Source: Nitrincola lacisaponensis
GTDB taxonomy: Bacteria > Pseudomonadota > Gammaproteobacteria > Pseudomonadales > Balneatricaceae
Reading direction: 5' to 3'
Length of the DNA: 64,000 nt
Assembly (NCBI RefSeq): GCF_000691225.1
Contig: NZ_JMSZ01000016.1
Coordinates: forward strand, 1-64,000
The position numbers were made by a program, and so were the translations under genes. Shown one piece after another: positions 53,751-63,979 of the stretch (its first letter is position 1; each line of letters begins with the position of its first letter). The notes beneath the pieces were generated by a model. It worked only from the letters and a program-made list of their open reading frames with translations. It was not told the origin of the DNA and did not search any database.

Positions 53751-55019
53751 TTACAGCAGTGTATCCAGTTGATGCTCCAGTCGTGCCAGGGCACCGGCAT
53801 GACTGGCAACGTAACGGCTGGCGGCCGCTCCTGCGGCGTCTCTCGCCGAGTCTGCTTTCAACCACAGGTTGACCTGTTCCGCCAGTTGTTGGGCTGTCTC
53901 GACCTGTACCAGTGCACCCGCGTCTTTCAGACCCGCAGTAATGGCGGCAAAATTAAAGGTATGTTGACCGCAGATCACCGGTTTTCCCAGTAATGCCGGT
54001 TCTAGCGGGTTATGGCCACCACGCTCGATCAGGGAGCCGCCGACAAACACCACATCCGCGGCACTGCAGAAAATCATCAGCTCACCCATGGTGTCGGCCA
54101 GATAAATCCGGGTTGCAGGAGATGGCTGCTCACTCTGGCTACGCCGCAGGGTTTCCAGACCCGTGGTGTTGCAGAGTGCTGCGACCTCGTCAAAGCGCTC
54201 CGGGTGGCGAGGTGCCAGTACCAGCAACAGAGATGGGTGTTGCTCGAGCAGGGCAGGGAGAACGCTGAGTAACTGTGCTTCTTCGTCATCGTGGGTGCTG
54301 GCAGCCAGCACCACAGGGCGTTCCGTACCCCAGAGCTGACGCAGTTGTTGGGCCTGGGTTGCCCATTCAGGTTGAATGGCAACGTCAAACTTGATACTGC
54401 CGGTGACGCTGAGTCGTGACGAATCCATGCCGAGTGCCTGAAAACGCTGTGCATCCGCTTCGCCCTGAGCCGCCAGATGTGAGAGCTGGGAGAGCATTTG
54501 GTGTGTCAGTCCGGGAAAGCGGGCGTAGCCGCGAGCTGAACGCTCAGACAGGCGCGCATTGGCCAGCAGTACGGGGATTTTCAGCTGCTTGCACTGACGC
54601 AGAAAGTTGGGCCAGAGCTCAGTTTCCACAATCAGGCAGGCGCGTGGTCGGGCGATCTTCAGAAAGTTTCGCATGGCCCAGGGCAGGTCGTAGGGGCAAT
54701 AGCGGTGTTCAACCTCATTACCGAACAGTTGCACGACCCTGTCAGCACCCGTCGGGGTCATGGTGGTAATCAGGATCGGCAGATCCGGAAAGCGTTGCTG
54801 CAGGCGTTTGACCAGTGTTGCAATGGCTTGTACTTCACCTACCGAAACGGCGTGTATCCACAGCGGTGCTGCGTTGGTTTGCAATGCTGGCGTCAGCCCC
54901 AGACGCTCTTGCCAGCGTTGCCGATAGGCGGGTGCCTGACGCCCCCGCCACCAGAGCCTGACCAAAATGGAAGGCAGCAGCAAATGTAAAAGGCAGGTAT
55001 AAAGTATGCGACTGATCAT
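53751..55019 (-). CDS. waaA: Kdo transferase WaaA
   Basis: 422 residues from ATG 55019, aligning with the start of E. coli WaaA (RLWWRGRQAPAYRQRWQERL). In-frame starts up to 55067 would add a 16-residue tail and are less likely, although the upstream ATG has a G-rich stretch. GT30/GT-B enzyme: IHAVSVGEVQA near 50-60, catalytic SVGE glutamate, VVLAASTHDDEE, and FVGGSLIERGGHNPLEPA. It adds Kdo to lipid IVA. Membrane-anchored N-terminal helix. It sits between an ArnT-like gene and the ArnC-like operon. Confidence 0.95.
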   Translation of the reverse strand: MISRILYTCLLHLLLPSILVRLWWRGRQAPAYRQRWQERLGLTPALQTNAAPLWIHAVSVGEVQAIATLVKRLQQRFPDLPILITTMTPTGADRVVQLFGNEVEHRYCPYDLPWAMRNFLKIARPRACLIVETELWPNFLRQCKQLKIPVLLANARLSERSARGYARFPGLTHQMLSQLSHLAAQGEADAQRFQALGMDSSRLSVTGSIKFDVAIQPEWATQAQQLRQLWGTERPVVLAASTHDDEEAQLLSVLPALLEQHPSLLLVLAPRHPERFDEVAALCNTTGLETLRRSQSEQPSPATRIYLADTMGELMIFCSAADVVFVGGSLIERGGHNPLEPALLGKPVICGQHTFNFAAITAGLKDAGALVQVETAQQLAEQVNLWLKADSARDAAGAAASRYVASHAGALARLEHQLDTLL

Positions 55020-55107
55020 GGGATTTATGGCGTATCCGGTGCGAAAATTTAACAGATAGTTTACCATTATCCCCCGCAGTCTCTAGGACTTGATACTGGA
55101 TAGAAGC

Positions 55108-56139
55108 ATGGCCGACAAAATAACACAACACACTTCGGAATCAGATGCCTCCCTGACCCCTCGTCAATTAAAGGGAGCTCCGGCAATTACCTGTATTTTG
55201 CCAGCATACAATGAGGCCGAAAATCTCAAAGTGATGATTCCGCTGCTGTGCGAGTATTTACCGCGTCTCTCAGAGCGTTTTGAGTTGCTGGTCGTGGATG
55301 ATGGCAGCCGTGACGCCACGTCGGCGGTTGCGATTGCGCTGGCAGAAAGCTACCCGGTGTCGTTGATACGACTGTCGCGTAATTTTGGTAAAGAAGCGGC
55401 CATGAGCGCCGGACTGGATCATGCCGATGGTGATCTGGTGATTCTGATGGATTCAGATATGCAGCATCCGGTAGAAGTGCTGGAAGAGTTCTACCAGCAT
55501 TGGCTGGAAGGCTACGACATGATTTACGGCATACGTTCGGATCGCTCCGATGAGCATCCGATCAAGCGCCGTTTGACACGTTACTTTTACCATATGCTCA
55601 GCCAGAGCGCTGATGTTGAGATTCAGGCGGATGCCGGTGATTTTCGCATGCTGGACGCCAAGGTTGTCCGGGCTTTGCGGGCCTTGCCGGAACGCAAACG
55701 CATGATGAAAGGACTGTTCGCCTGGGTCGGATTTCGCAGCATCGGTGTACCTTTTCAGGTTAACCCCCGCTTCAGTGGGCAGACCTCTTTCGGTATCAGG
55801 CGTTTGTCATCTCTGGCACTGACCGGTATTACGGCTTTCAGCAGTACGCCACTGCGCATGTGGATGTTTATTGGTGCCGGCATTTCGCTGTTGTCGATTA
55901 CCTATGCGGTGGTGATCGTCTTGCGCACCCTGATCTGGGGTGTCGATGTACCTGGCTGGCCGACGCTGGTTGCCGGTATCGGTTTTCTGGGTGGCGTGCA
56001 GTTATTGTCGGTGGGCGTGCTGGGCGAATATGTGGCACGCATTTTTTCCGAGGTCAAAGCACGTCCTGTGTACCTGATTTCCGATCACCATCCGCTACGT
56101 CCGGAGATGAAACGTGATGCAGAGGAGCCTGAGTCCTGA
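55108..56139 (+). CDS. Polyprenyl-phosphate glycosyltransferase (ArnC/GtrB/DPM1 type)
   Basis: 343 residues from ATG 55108 (a TTG at 55090 is the alternative). GT2 domain: CILPAYNEAENLKVMI, VVDDGSRDATS, catalytic DSDMQHP, then two C-terminal membrane helices (about 250-310). It charges undecaprenyl phosphate with a sugar on the cytoplasmic side. With GtrA and YdjC genes overlapping in order behind it, the sugar is probably an N-acetylhexosamine, as for FlmF2 or LgmA (inference from context). Its stop shares one base with the GtrA start. Confidence 0.9.
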   Translation: MADKITQHTSESDASLTPRQLKGAPAITCILPAYNEAENLKVMIPLLCEYLPRLSERFELLVVDDGSRDATSAVAIALAESYPVSLIRLSRNFGKEAAMSAGLDHADGDLVILMDSDMQHPVEVLEEFYQHWLEGYDMIYGIRSDRSDEHPIKRRLTRYFYHMLSQSADVEIQADAGDFRMLDAKVVRALRALPERKRMMKGLFAWVGFRSIGVPFQVNPRFSGQTSFGIRRLSSLALTGITAFSSTPLRMWMFIGAGISLLSITYAVVIVLRTLIWGVDVPGWPTLVAGIGFLGGVQLLSVGVLGEYVARIFSEVKARPVYLISDHHPLRPEMKRDAEEPES

Positions 56140-56510
56140 TGTTGGCTCAGGTGTCACGTTTTGCACTGGTGGGTATCAGCGCGCTGATCGTGCACTGGCT
56201 GGTTGTTCGCTTGCTGGTGCCATTGGGTATGCCCCCTTTGATTGCCAATGTGTTCGGCTTTGCTGTCGCGTTTAATGTCAGCTATTTTGGTCACCGCAAG
56301 CTGACCTTCAAGGCCGATGCGCTGAATCATTCGCGCACTCTGCCGCGTTTTGCCAGCGTTGCCCTGGGCAGTTTTGCCGTTAATGAGGCGCTGTATGCAT
56401 TGCTGCTGATGCTGACCCCTCTGCGCTATGATGTGGCGCTGTTGCTGGTGTTGGGTATCGTGGCTGTATTGACCTATCTGTTCAGTCGTTTCTGGGCCTT
56501 TGCCGCATGA
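56139..56510 (+). CDS. GtrA-family flippase
   Basis: 123 residues, four membrane helices (about 5-27, 33-52, 75-95, 98-121) and the family pattern RFALVGISALIVHWLVVRLL, with NVSYFGHRKLTFKA in the central loop. GtrA proteins flip polyprenyl-phosphate sugars to the periplasmic side, here presumably to feed the ArnT-like enzyme at 52278. It overlaps the ArnC-like gene by one base (TGATG) and the YdjC gene by four (ATGA). Confidence 0.92.
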   Translation: MLAQVSRFALVGISALIVHWLVVRLLVPLGMPPLIANVFGFAVAFNVSYFGHRKLTFKADALNHSRTLPRFASVALGSFAVNEALYALLLMLTPLRYDVALLLVLGIVAVLTYLFSRFWAFAA

Positions 56511-57298
56511 AATCGCTGGTGTTATGCGCGGATGACTTTGGCCTGTCTGCCGGAATCAATGAAGGTATTCTTCAGTTGTTGGCGCAGCAGCGCTTGTCTG
56601 CTGTCAGTTGTATGACCTGTTTGCCGGGTTGGCATCAATATGCCACTGCACTGAAACCCTATCATCAGCAGGTTGCTATCGGACTGCATTTTAACTTGAC
56701 CGAGTCGTCCCGGGCGCTGCCCTTGGGCCAGTTGATGCAGCAGGCATTAACGCGTCGCCTTGATCGTGACTGGGTCAGGGATGAACTGCAACGGCAACTG
56801 GATGATTTTGAAACTGCACTGGGTGTCGTGCCGGATTTTGTTGATGGGCATCAGCATGTACAGATCTTTCCGGGTGTGCGGCAGGTGTTGGCAGAGGTAT
56901 TGCAGCAGCGTTATCCACAGTCGTTGCCCTGGGTAAGGCGGGTCAACCCGCCTTTCAGTGGTCATGATTCACGGCTGAAAGCCGGCGTGTTACGCGTGAT
57001 GGCGGCAGGGTTTACCAGCCAGCTACAACGTCAGCATATCCCGTTGACGCAGGCCTTTGCCGGACTCTATTCACTGCAGCCGGAAGCTGATTTTCCTGAG
57101 CTGCTGCATGGTTGGATGCAGCAATTACCCGAAGGTGGTTTGATTATGTGCCATCCAGGTGCCACAGGTACTGCGGTAACCGGATTGGCACGAACCCGGC
57201 AGCTGGAGCTGGACTATCTGTCCAGCGATGTCTTCGGCAGGCGTATGCAGCAGCAAGGTGTCTGTCTGACAGCTCACCCGGCATTGCTGCAGGTCTGA
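56507..57298 (+). CDS. ChbG/YdjC-family deacetylase (NaxD/LgmC-like)
   Basis: 263 residues. Metal and catalytic residues of the YdjC family are present: D9-D10 (CADDFGLS), H61 (GLHFNLTE), D113 with H115 and H117 (DGHQH). The family removes N-acetyl groups from sugars. In Francisella, NaxD deacetylates undecaprenyl-phosphate-GalNAc before transfer to lipid A, and this gene directly follows the matching transferase and flippase. HpnK-type hopanoid deacetylase is an alternative but the context does not support it. The stop abuts the convergent MCP gene. Confidence 0.9.
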   Translation: MKSLVLCADDFGLSAGINEGILQLLAQQRLSAVSCMTCLPGWHQYATALKPYHQQVAIGLHFNLTESSRALPLGQLMQQALTRRLDRDWVRDELQRQLDDFETALGVVPDFVDGHQHVQIFPGVRQVLAEVLQQRYPQSLPWVRRVNPPFSGHDSRLKAGVLRVMAAGFTSQLQRQHIPLTQAFAGLYSLQPEADFPELLHGWMQQLPEGGLIMCHPGATGTAVTGLARTRQLELDYLSSDVFGRRMQQQGVCLTAHPALLQV

Positions 57299-59212
57299 TT
57301 AGACCTTGAAGCGTCCTACCCGAGTCTGTAGCTGATTTGCCAGCTGTGCGATTTCATCGCTGGCGGCAGCAATATGATTCGCACCTGTGGATAACTGCTC
57401 GACACTGCTGCTGATGCGCACCAGTGTATGGCTGACATCATCGGCCACCGCCGCCTGTTCTTCCGTTGCGCTGGCGATCTGGGTATTCATATCATTGATG
57501 GTAGCAATGACTCCGGTAATATCCTGCAGCTTTTCCGATGCCTGCCCGGCACATTCGACGGCGACATGGGCTTTGGTATAACTGTTATTCATGACGTCTG
57601 CTGCCTGATGTGAGGCATTTTGCAGTTTTTCGATAATGCCACGGATTTCTTCTGTCGAGCTTTGTGTCCGTGTTGCCAGCGTTCTGACTTCGTCAGCGAC
57701 GACAGCAAATCCACGCCCATGCTCACCTGCGCGCGCGGCCTCAATGGCTGCGTTCAGTGCCAGCAGATTGGTTTGCTCTGCAATGCCGCGAATTACTGCC
57801 AGCACCGTACCTATCGATTCAGTGTCTTCCTGCAGCTTCTGCATCACTGTGACAGCATGCTGAACCTCCTGAGATAGAGCGCCCACTTCGCTGGCATTTT
57901 TCTGTACTACAGCATCGCCTTCGCGCACATTCTGGTTACAACGTTCTGCTGACTGCGCCGCATGTGCAGCGTTGCTGGCGACCTGAGTGATGGATGCGGC
58001 CATTTCTGTCATTGAAGACGCTGCCAGCGTGGTTTCGTGGCTCTGTTGCTGAACCTGCTGATTGGTCACCTGACTGGAAGCTGCCAGTTGCTCTGCCGCT
58101 GAGCCCAGCTGGATGGCTGCTTCAGAGACCTGTTTTATAATGGATTGCACACCGCTGACGAAGCGGTTGAAGCTTCGGGCCAGGTCACCCAGTTCATCCT
58201 GACGCTCTTCGCTAAGTCGTTGGGTCAGGTCACCATCACCTGCAGCAATCTGGTCCAGTGCAGAGCGGGTCTCGTTGATGGGTTTTACAATCATGCGTGA
58301 TACCAGCACGATAATCACGATCAGTACCAACAGGGTGATACTGAATGCGGCGATCAATGACAGGCGCAGATTCAAGGCAGCAGCCATGACATGATCGTAG
58401 GGGAGCGCAACAGCCATGGACCATCCCTGGGTGCCAGAGACGGGCTGGTAGGCAATGACTGAGCGCTGCTGCTTATCCAGTTTTAACTCGGCAATGCCGG
58501 TCTCGCCAGCAATCATGCGACGCCCGAGCGCGGCATATTCTGGCTGGCCTGATTCAACTGCGTTGTCTTGCATCCTGCGTTGAGCTTCAGGGTGGGCTAT
58601 ATAGATACCACGTGAGTCGATTAGCCAGGCGCGGGCTTGCTCGCTGGAAGCTGCATCGACCTGTTGCGTCAGAGTGTCCAGCGTTACCGTAGCTGCCAAT
58701 AAGCCAATCAGTCGCCCTGACCGATCAAAGACAGATTGTGCCAGGACCACGATGGCATTACCGGTGGTGCCTGAGTAGAGCGGGTCACTGACCAGTGACG
58801 TATGATTTCGTTGGACAATGAGCTGCTGAAAGTAACCGCGATCAGCCCGGCTGGCGATATTGCCATTGTGATGATAGGCGTTGCCTTCGAGGTCAACAAA
58901 GAACATGACCTCAAAGTCGCCCCCCATGCGCTGCCCATAGTCTTTTACAAATTCGAAAATTTCATCGGTATCGCCCCGGGTAAAGGGTGCCGTGCGTGCC
59001 AGTGTCTGAATCACAGTCAGGCGTGATTGAACCCAGGCACTGACATCGTTAGCGCTTCTGGAGGCAACCATCCTTGCCGCTTCTTCACCCTGAGCTGCCA
59101 CCGTCCGGCTGGTATGCGAAATGACAGCATAGGCAGCCAGCAACAGGCAGAGTGCCAGGGGAATACTGGTGATCAGAATCAATCGGGGCGTCATTCGTAG
59201 TTGGGTCAGCAT
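57299..59212 (-). CDS. Methyl-accepting chemotaxis protein with dCache sensor
   Basis: 637 residues; AGAGG eight bases before ATG 59212. TM1 about 11-33, periplasmic dCache about 35-275, TM2 about 283-307, HAMP about 310-362, signalling domain with tip [20 protein letters not shown], the standard flagellar-type tip and different from the receptors at 1-2393. The Cache pocket ([11 protein letters not shown]) lacks the amino-acid motif of the receptor at 459. No C-terminal pentapeptide (ends RVGRFKV). It is an orphan here and likely works with the main chemotaxis system elsewhere. Confidence 0.95.
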   Translation of the reverse strand: MLTQLRMTPRLILITSIPLALCLLLAAYAVISHTSRTVAAQGEEAARMVASRSANDVSAWVQSRLTVIQTLARTAPFTRGDTDEIFEFVKDYGQRMGGDFEVMFFVDLEGNAYHHNGNIASRADRGYFQQLIVQRNHTSLVSDPLYSGTTGNAIVVLAQSVFDRSGRLIGLLAATVTLDTLTQQVDAASSEQARAWLIDSRGIYIAHPEAQRRMQDNAVESGQPEYAALGRRMIAGETGIAELKLDKQQRSVIAYQPVSGTQGWSMAVALPYDHVMAAALNLRLSLIAAFSITLLVLIVIIVLVSRMIVKPINETRSALDQIAAGDGDLTQRLSEERQDELGDLARSFNRFVSGVQSIIKQVSEAAIQLGSAAEQLAASSQVTNQQVQQQSHETTLAASSMTEMAASITQVASNAAHAAQSAERCNQNVREGDAVVQKNASEVGALSQEVQHAVTVMQKLQEDTESIGTVLAVIRGIAEQTNLLALNAAIEAARAGEHGRGFAVVADEVRTLATRTQSSTEEIRGIIEKLQNASHQAADVMNNSYTKAHVAVECAGQASEKLQDITGVIATINDMNTQIASATEEQAAVADDVSHTLVRISSSVEQLSTGANHIAAASDEIAQLANQLQTRVGRFKV

Positions 59213-59383
59213 GGCTGTTTCCTCTCAGGAAGAACTAAACGCTTGTACTATAGATCAGCAGAGGTTGTTTTACATAGCACTATCAAATCCTTGCCGTTCT
59301 GATCTGCAGCTCTGCCCATCACAGGCTACATCAGGTTATAATCCCGGGTTTAATCCGATGATCAGCCCTGAAGGTGGTTCAGT

Positions 59384-59500
59384 ATGAGACTTGTGTGGTC
59401 GGTGGTGTTTGCCAGTCTGCTGCTGTTGAGTGGCTGTGGCCAAAAAGGGCCGCTGTATTTGCCGGATCAACCCGATGTCGCGACCCAGCAGGGCGAATGA
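59384..59500 (+). CDS. lptM: LptM (YifL) small lipoprotein of LPS transport
   Basis: 38-residue lipoprotein precursor: MRLVWSVVFASLLLLSGCGQ with lipobox LSGC (Cys18) followed by the conserved GQKGPLYLP motif. LptM lipidated at this cysteine helps the LptD/LptE translocon mature. AAGGTGG lies before ATG 59384. lysA begins eight bases after the stop. The lptM-lysA-dapF-DUF484-xerC order is conserved in gammaproteobacteria. Confidence 0.93.
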   Translation: MRLVWSVVFASLLLLSGCGQKGPLYLPDQPDVATQQGE

Positions 59501-59508
59501 GAGAGTGA

Positions 59509-60765
59509 ATGGACAGTTTTGAATACCGTGATGGTGTGCTTTTTTGTGAAGAGGTGTCTCTCGCTCAGGTAGCGGAAACACAGGGTACACCCGCTTATGT
59601 ATATTCGCGTGAGGCGATTGAACGTGCCTATATGGCTTATGCCAATGCCTTGAATGGACGCGATGCGCTGATTTGCTATGCAGTCAAGGCAAACTCCAAT
59701 ATTGCCTTGCTGAACCTGCTGGCACGTTTGGGGGCCGGATTCGATATCGTTTCGCTGGGTGAGCTGGAGCGTGTTCTGCGTGCCGGTGGTGATCCGGCGA
59801 AGGTGGTGTTTTCCGGTGTTGGCAAGCAGCCTGCCGAGATTCGCCGGGCGCTGGAGCTGGGTATTTTCTGTTTCAACATCGAATCAGATGCCGAACTGGA
59901 TCGCGTCAATGATGTTGCTCTGGAGGCTGGCCAGGTGGCACGGGTATCTTTCCGTGTGAATCCTGATGTGGATGCCGGTACGCATCCGTATATATCAACT
60001 GGCCTGAAAGAAAACAAGTTTGGTATAGATATTGACCAGGCTGAGGCCGTTTACCGACGTGCAGCTGCACTGCCGGGTGTCGAAGTTGTGGGTATGGATT
60101 GCCATATTGGCAGCCAGCTGACGGAAATCAGTCCTTTCCTGGATGCGTTGGACCGGTTGCTGGCGCTGATCGATCGTCTGGCAGCACAGGGTATCGTCAT
60201 TCATCATCTTGATCTGGGTGGTGGTCTCGGTGTCTGCTATACCGATGAGACACCGCCTTCAGCAGAAGCCTTTGTCGAAGCGATGCTGGAGCGTATCGGT
60301 GATCGCCCGCTGACTCTGATTTTTGAACCTGGGCGCTCGATTGTTGCCAATGCAGGCGTGTTGCTTACCCGCGTCGAGTTCCTGAAGCAGACAGGTGAAA
60401 AACACTTCGCCATTATTGATGCAGCGATGAATGATCTGATTCGCCCGTCACTCTACAGTGCCTATCAGGAAATCATCCCGGTTCAGCTCAATGACGATGT
60501 ACCATCACGTCGCTGGGATCTGGTTGGACCTGTGTGTGAAACCGGTGACTTCCTGGGTAAAGACCGCGAGTTGCGTCTGCAGGCTGGTGATTTGCTGGCC
60601 GTGTGCTCGGCAGGTGCCTATGGCTTTGTCATGGCATCCAACTACAACAGCCGTCCACGTCCTGTTGAGCTGATGGTGGATGATGAGCAGGTCTATGTCA
60701 TTCGTGAGCGCGAGAAAATCAGTGATCTGATGCAGGGTGAACAGCTGCTGCCATCGGATGACTGA
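59509..60765 (+). CDS. lysA: Diaminopimelate decarboxylase
   Basis: 418 residues, fold-type III PLP enzyme. PLP lysine K60 in CYAVKANSN, glycine-rich HHLDLGGGLGV, EPGRSIVANAG and the active-site VCETGDFLG near 343-354. It makes lysine from meso-diaminopimelate. ATG 59509 after GAGAGTGA. dapF, which makes the substrate meso-DAP, follows after 12 bases, so both last steps are co-transcribed. Confidence 0.97.
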   Translation: MDSFEYRDGVLFCEEVSLAQVAETQGTPAYVYSREAIERAYMAYANALNGRDALICYAVKANSNIALLNLLARLGAGFDIVSLGELERVLRAGGDPAKVVFSGVGKQPAEIRRALELGIFCFNIESDAELDRVNDVALEAGQVARVSFRVNPDVDAGTHPYISTGLKENKFGIDIDQAEAVYRRAAALPGVEVVGMDCHIGSQLTEISPFLDALDRLLALIDRLAAQGIVIHHLDLGGGLGVCYTDETPPSAEAFVEAMLERIGDRPLTLIFEPGRSIVANAGVLLTRVEFLKQTGEKHFAIIDAAMNDLIRPSLYSAYQEIIPVQLNDDVPSRRWDLVGPVCETGDFLGKDRELRLQAGDLLAVCSAGAYGFVMASNYNSRPRPVELMVDDEQVYVIREREKISDLMQGEQLLPSDD

Positions 60766-60777
60766 GCGGAGAACAAC

Positions 60778-61608
60778 ATGCTGGTACGTTTCAGTAAAAT
60801 GCATGGTCTGGGCAATGACTTTATGGTTATCGATGCGGTCGCGCAGCGCGTCCGTCTGACGCCGGAGACAGTCAAGCGCCTGGCCGACCGCCATACCGGG
60901 GTGGGGTTTGACCAGTTGCTTCTGGTTGAGCCGCCAAGTCGTCCGGATATGGACTTCCGTTATCGTATTTTCAATGCGGATGGCTCGGAAGTGGAGCACT
61001 GTGGCAATGGCGCACGTTGCTTTGCCCGATTTGTACGTGAGCGCCGTTTAACTGTAAAACAGGAAATTCAGGTCGAGACTGCCAAGGGTAGTGCGGTGTT
61101 GAAAGTGCTGCAGGACCGTCAGATACAGGTTGATATGGGGGTTCCCATTCTGCAGCCGGTTGAGATTCCGTTTGCGGCTGAGCGTCAGGCTGAGGTTTAC
61201 AGTCTTGAGGTAGAGGGAACATCATATGATGTATCGGCTGTTTCCATGGGTAATCCTCACTGTGTGCTGCTGGTTGACGATGTCGCGCAGGCGCCCGTCA
61301 AACAGTTGGGTCGGGTGATTGAGTGTCATCCACGCTTTCCGCAGCGGGTGAATGTCGGTTTTATGCAGATTCTGTCACCCGATCGGGTTAAATTACGTGT
61401 ATTCGAGCGCGGTGTCGGCGAAACTCGTGCCTGTGGTACCGGTGCATGTGCGGCTGTTGTTGCTGGACGCTTGCGTGGGTTGCTTGATGAAACGGTCTGT
61501 GTTGAGTTGCCAGGTGGCGAGTTGCAGATCAGCTGGAAAGGACAGGGGCAGCCTGTATTGATGACAGGGCCAGCCACCACCGTGTATGAGGGGCAGATTT
61601 ACCTATGA
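60778..61608 (+). CDS. dapF: Diaminopimelate epimerase
   Basis: 276 residues (E. coli 274). Both catalytic cysteines are present: C75 in EHCGNGARC and C219 in [10 protein letters not shown]. It converts LL- to meso-diaminopimelate for peptidoglycan and lysine. Start [11 protein letters not shown] is canonical. The stop overlaps the DUF484 start (ATGA). Confidence 0.98.
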   Translation: MLVRFSKMHGLGNDFMVIDAVAQRVRLTPETVKRLADRHTGVGFDQLLLVEPPSRPDMDFRYRIFNADGSEVEHCGNGARCFARFVRERRLTVKQEIQVETAKGSAVLKVLQDRQIQVDMGVPILQPVEIPFAAERQAEVYSLEVEGTSYDVSAVSMGNPHCVLLVDDVAQAPVKQLGRVIECHPRFPQRVNVGFMQILSPDRVKLRVFERGVGETRACGTGACAAVVAGRLRGLLDETVCVELPGGELQISWKGQGQPVLMTGPATTVYEGQIYL

Positions 61609-62312
61609 CACAGCAAGCAATAGATACACCGGATACTACTGCAGAGACAATCACGGCTGCCCAGGTAGCTGAGTATCTGGCAGGGCATCCAGAGTTTTTT
61701 GATGCGCATGCCTGGCTTTTGGAAAAGCTCTATGTACCCCATCAGCGTGGTACAGCGGTGTCTCTGGTGGAGCGTCAGACATCCTTGTTGCGTGAACGCA
61801 ATCAGAAACTGCATGGTCATCTGTCTGAGCTGATCGAGATTGCCCGTCACAATGACGTGCAGTTCGACAAGACCAAGCGTATGGTGCTGTCGCTGCTGGA
61901 GGCTCAGACGCTGGATGATGTGGCAATTGCCGTCGAAGAAAGCCTGTGCCAGGACTTCTATGGCGATGATGCACGACTGATATTGTTCAGCGATACACCC
62001 TTCGATGTAAACAGTCTACGTATTCTCAGCCGTGCTGACTGCAGCCTGGTGCAGCCCTTGATTGAAACCAGTCTGCCCAGTTGTGGACAGCTGTCGGAAG
62101 CGATGAACCGCTTTCTGTTTCAGGAGAATGCCGCGCGGATTCAGTCTGCGGCGGTGGTACCGCTGGTGAAGGGGGAGACGCTTGGATTGCTGGCGATCGG
62201 CAGCTTTGATCCGGATTATTTTCAGAGCAGTCAGGGTACGCTGTTTCTCAGCTATGTAGGTGAAGTGCTCAGTCGTATCGTCATGCATATTCTCGAATCA
62301 CCGCGGCGCTGA
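61605..62312 (+). CDS. DUF484 GAF-like protein
   Basis: 235 residues. An N-terminal helical stretch ([20 protein letters not shown]) is followed by the conserved [24 protein letters not shown] coiled helix, then a GAF-type domain (about 85-230). The family regularly lies between dapF and xerC. Function unknown. Coupled by overlap to dapF; xerC begins one base after its stop. Confidence 0.93.
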   Translation: MTQQAIDTPDTTAETITAAQVAEYLAGHPEFFDAHAWLLEKLYVPHQRGTAVSLVERQTSLLRERNQKLHGHLSELIEIARHNDVQFDKTKRMVLSLLEAQTLDDVAIAVEESLCQDFYGDDARLILFSDTPFDVNSLRILSRADCSLVQPLIETSLPSCGQLSEAMNRFLFQENAARIQSAAVVPLVKGETLGLLAIGSFDPDYFQSSQGTLFLSYVGEVLSRIVMHILESPRR

Positions 62313-62313
62313 T

Positions 62314-63228
62314 ATGGCCTCCTGCCCGGATGAGTCTTTCTGGGTGGATGCATTTTTGCGCCACCTGAAAACAGAGCGACAGCTGTCATACCATACGCTG
62401 CAGCATTATGGGCGGGATCTGCAAAAACTGACTGAACAGCTGCAACAGCTTGAGTTGCCGGGCTGGGCTGGGCTGAACGAAAAACGTCTGCGTCAGGCGG
62501 TGGCCATGTTGCACGGCAATGGCTTGTCGGGACGCAGTTTGCATCGCCTGCTGTCGGCCACTCGAACCTTTTATCATTTTCTGAATCGGGAAGGCTGGGT
62601 TGAGCATAACCCGGCTGTTGCGGTGCAGGCTCCGAAATCGGGACGCCGCCTGCCATCGACACTGAACCCGGATCAGTTGAACCAGCTGCTGACACCCCCG
62701 GATGAAGAACCGATCACACTGCGTGATTTTGCCATGATGGAGCTGGTTTACTCATCCGGTTTGCGGGTCTCGGAGCTGGTATCTCTGGAAATGAGTGCGA
62801 TTGATTTGGGTGATGCATCCCTTCGGGTCACAGGTAAAGGGCGTAAAACACGCGACTTGCCGATGGGACGCCAGGCTGTTCAGGCGCTAAAACGCTGGTT
62901 ACAGGCTCGGCCTCTGTGGAACCGTCATGCCAGCAGTGCTGTGTTTCTCAGTCAGCGAGGTACAGCACTGACAACGCGTAGCGTTGAGCAGCGCATGGCC
63001 CATTGGGGTGAGTATCTGGGTGCACAGGGACGTGTTTATCCGCACCGGTTACGCCACAGTTTTGCCAGTCATCTACTGGAATCGAGTCAGGATTTGCGTG
63101 CCGTGCAGGAGCTGCTGGGCCACAGTGATATCAGTACCACCCAAATTTATACACATCTGGACTTTCAGCATCTGATGCAGGTGTATGAGCAGGCACATCC
63201 ACGAGCCAGGAGAAAACCCCGTGATTAA
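62314..63228 (+). CDS. xerC: Tyrosine recombinase XerC
   Basis: 304 residues from ATG 62314 (E. coli 298); in-frame codons upstream lie within DUF484. Active-site set R151, K175, H244, R247, H270 and Y279 is complete ([31 protein letters not shown]). With XerD it resolves chromosome dimers at dif. No dif site was recognised here. The final bases overlap the HAD gene by eight. Confidence 0.97.
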   Translation: MASCPDESFWVDAFLRHLKTERQLSYHTLQHYGRDLQKLTEQLQQLELPGWAGLNEKRLRQAVAMLHGNGLSGRSLHRLLSATRTFYHFLNREGWVEHNPAVAVQAPKSGRRLPSTLNPDQLNQLLTPPDEEPITLRDFAMMELVYSSGLRVSELVSLEMSAIDLGDASLRVTGKGRKTRDLPMGRQAVQALKRWLQARPLWNRHASSAVFLSQRGTALTTRSVEQRMAHWGEYLGAQGRVYPHRLRHSFASHLLESSQDLRAVQELLGHSDISTTQIYTHLDFQHLMQVYEQAHPRARRKPRD

Positions 63229-63964
63229 AGCCATAACCTTCGATCTGGACGATACACTCTGGGCGGTTGATCCCGTAATTCAGCATGCCAACCGTACGCT
63301 TTGGGAGTGGCTGCATGCTCATGCACCCGCCATGACGGCACAGTTTGTACTGGAAGATTTGAATGAGGGGTCTCGTTTGCGCGCGGGGATTCTGCAGCGC
63401 CATCCGCAGATCGCGCACAGTATGACGCAGATACGTTTGCGTCTGTTGCATGAGTGTCTGCTGCAGTCTGGCTATAGTGATGCTGACGCTGAAGTACTTG
63501 CCAACAATGCCTTTGATGCGTTTATTGAGGCCCGTCATGAAGTTGAGCTGTTTGCGCATGCTCGCAGCATGCTGGAAAAGCTGAAACAGCAGGGCATGAT
63601 ACTGGGGGCTTTGAGCAATGGTAATGCAGAGGTCAGTCGTACCGGGTTGGCCGATTTGTTTGATTTTCAGTTCAATGCGGATCAGGTAGGGGCGGCCAAA
63701 CCTCACCCTCTGATGTTTCAGAAAGCGCTGGAATATCTGAATATCCAGCCTGAAGAGGTGGTTCATGTCGGTGATCATCCGGTGAATGATATCCAGGCGG
63801 CTGCCCAGCTAGGGTTCTGGACCATCTGGGTCAATCTGGATGCAGGACCCTGGCCGGGAGGGCGACCCGCAGATGCTGAGGTCACCAGTCTGGAACATTT
63901 ACCTGCCGCTGTGACAGCCATTCAGGCGATGAAAGCCACAAACTCACAGGAAGCCTGTGTCTGA
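63221..63964 (+). CDS. yigB: HAD-superfamily hydrolase, YigB type
   Basis: 247 residues from GTG 63221, set by AGGAG at 63208-63212 with eight bases of spacing; an in-frame ATG at 63185 would lie inside xerC. HAD motifs: DLDDTLW (nucleophile Asp), GALSNGN, K ([10 protein letters not shown]) and VGDHPVNDI. YigB is an FMN-type phosphatase of the haloacid dehalogenase group, following xerC as in E. coli. Its stop lies in a hairpin at 63958-63979. Confidence 0.93.
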   Translation: MIKAITFDLDDTLWAVDPVIQHANRTLWEWLHAHAPAMTAQFVLEDLNEGSRLRAGILQRHPQIAHSMTQIRLRLLHECLLQSGYSDADAEVLANNAFDAFIEARHEVELFAHARSMLEKLKQQGMILGALSNGNAEVSRTGLADLFDFQFNADQVGAAKPHPLMFQKALEYLNIQPEEVVHVGDHPVNDIQAAAQLGFWTIWVNLDAGPWPGGRPADAEVTSLEHLPAAVTAIQAMKATNSQEACV

Positions 63965-63979
63965 TTGCTGGATCAGACA
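63958..63979. terminator. Hairpin at the end of the lptM-yigB operon
   Basis: Perfect eight-base stem TGTCTGAT / ATCAGACA with loop TGCTGG; the yigB stop lies in the 5' arm. It is probably a shared hairpin with a convergent gene that enters from the right edge of the window. No T run. Confidence 0.5.

Noticed and set aside
57290-57305. Six-base hairpin AGGTCT-GATT-AGACCT spanning the two convergent stop codons
   Set aside because: Stem too short and no T run; could be chance, so not called a terminator.
62314-63228. XerC-like recombinase as a sign of an integrated element
   Set aside because: Its length, active site and place after DUF484 are those of the housekeeping XerC; no att-like repeats flank it.
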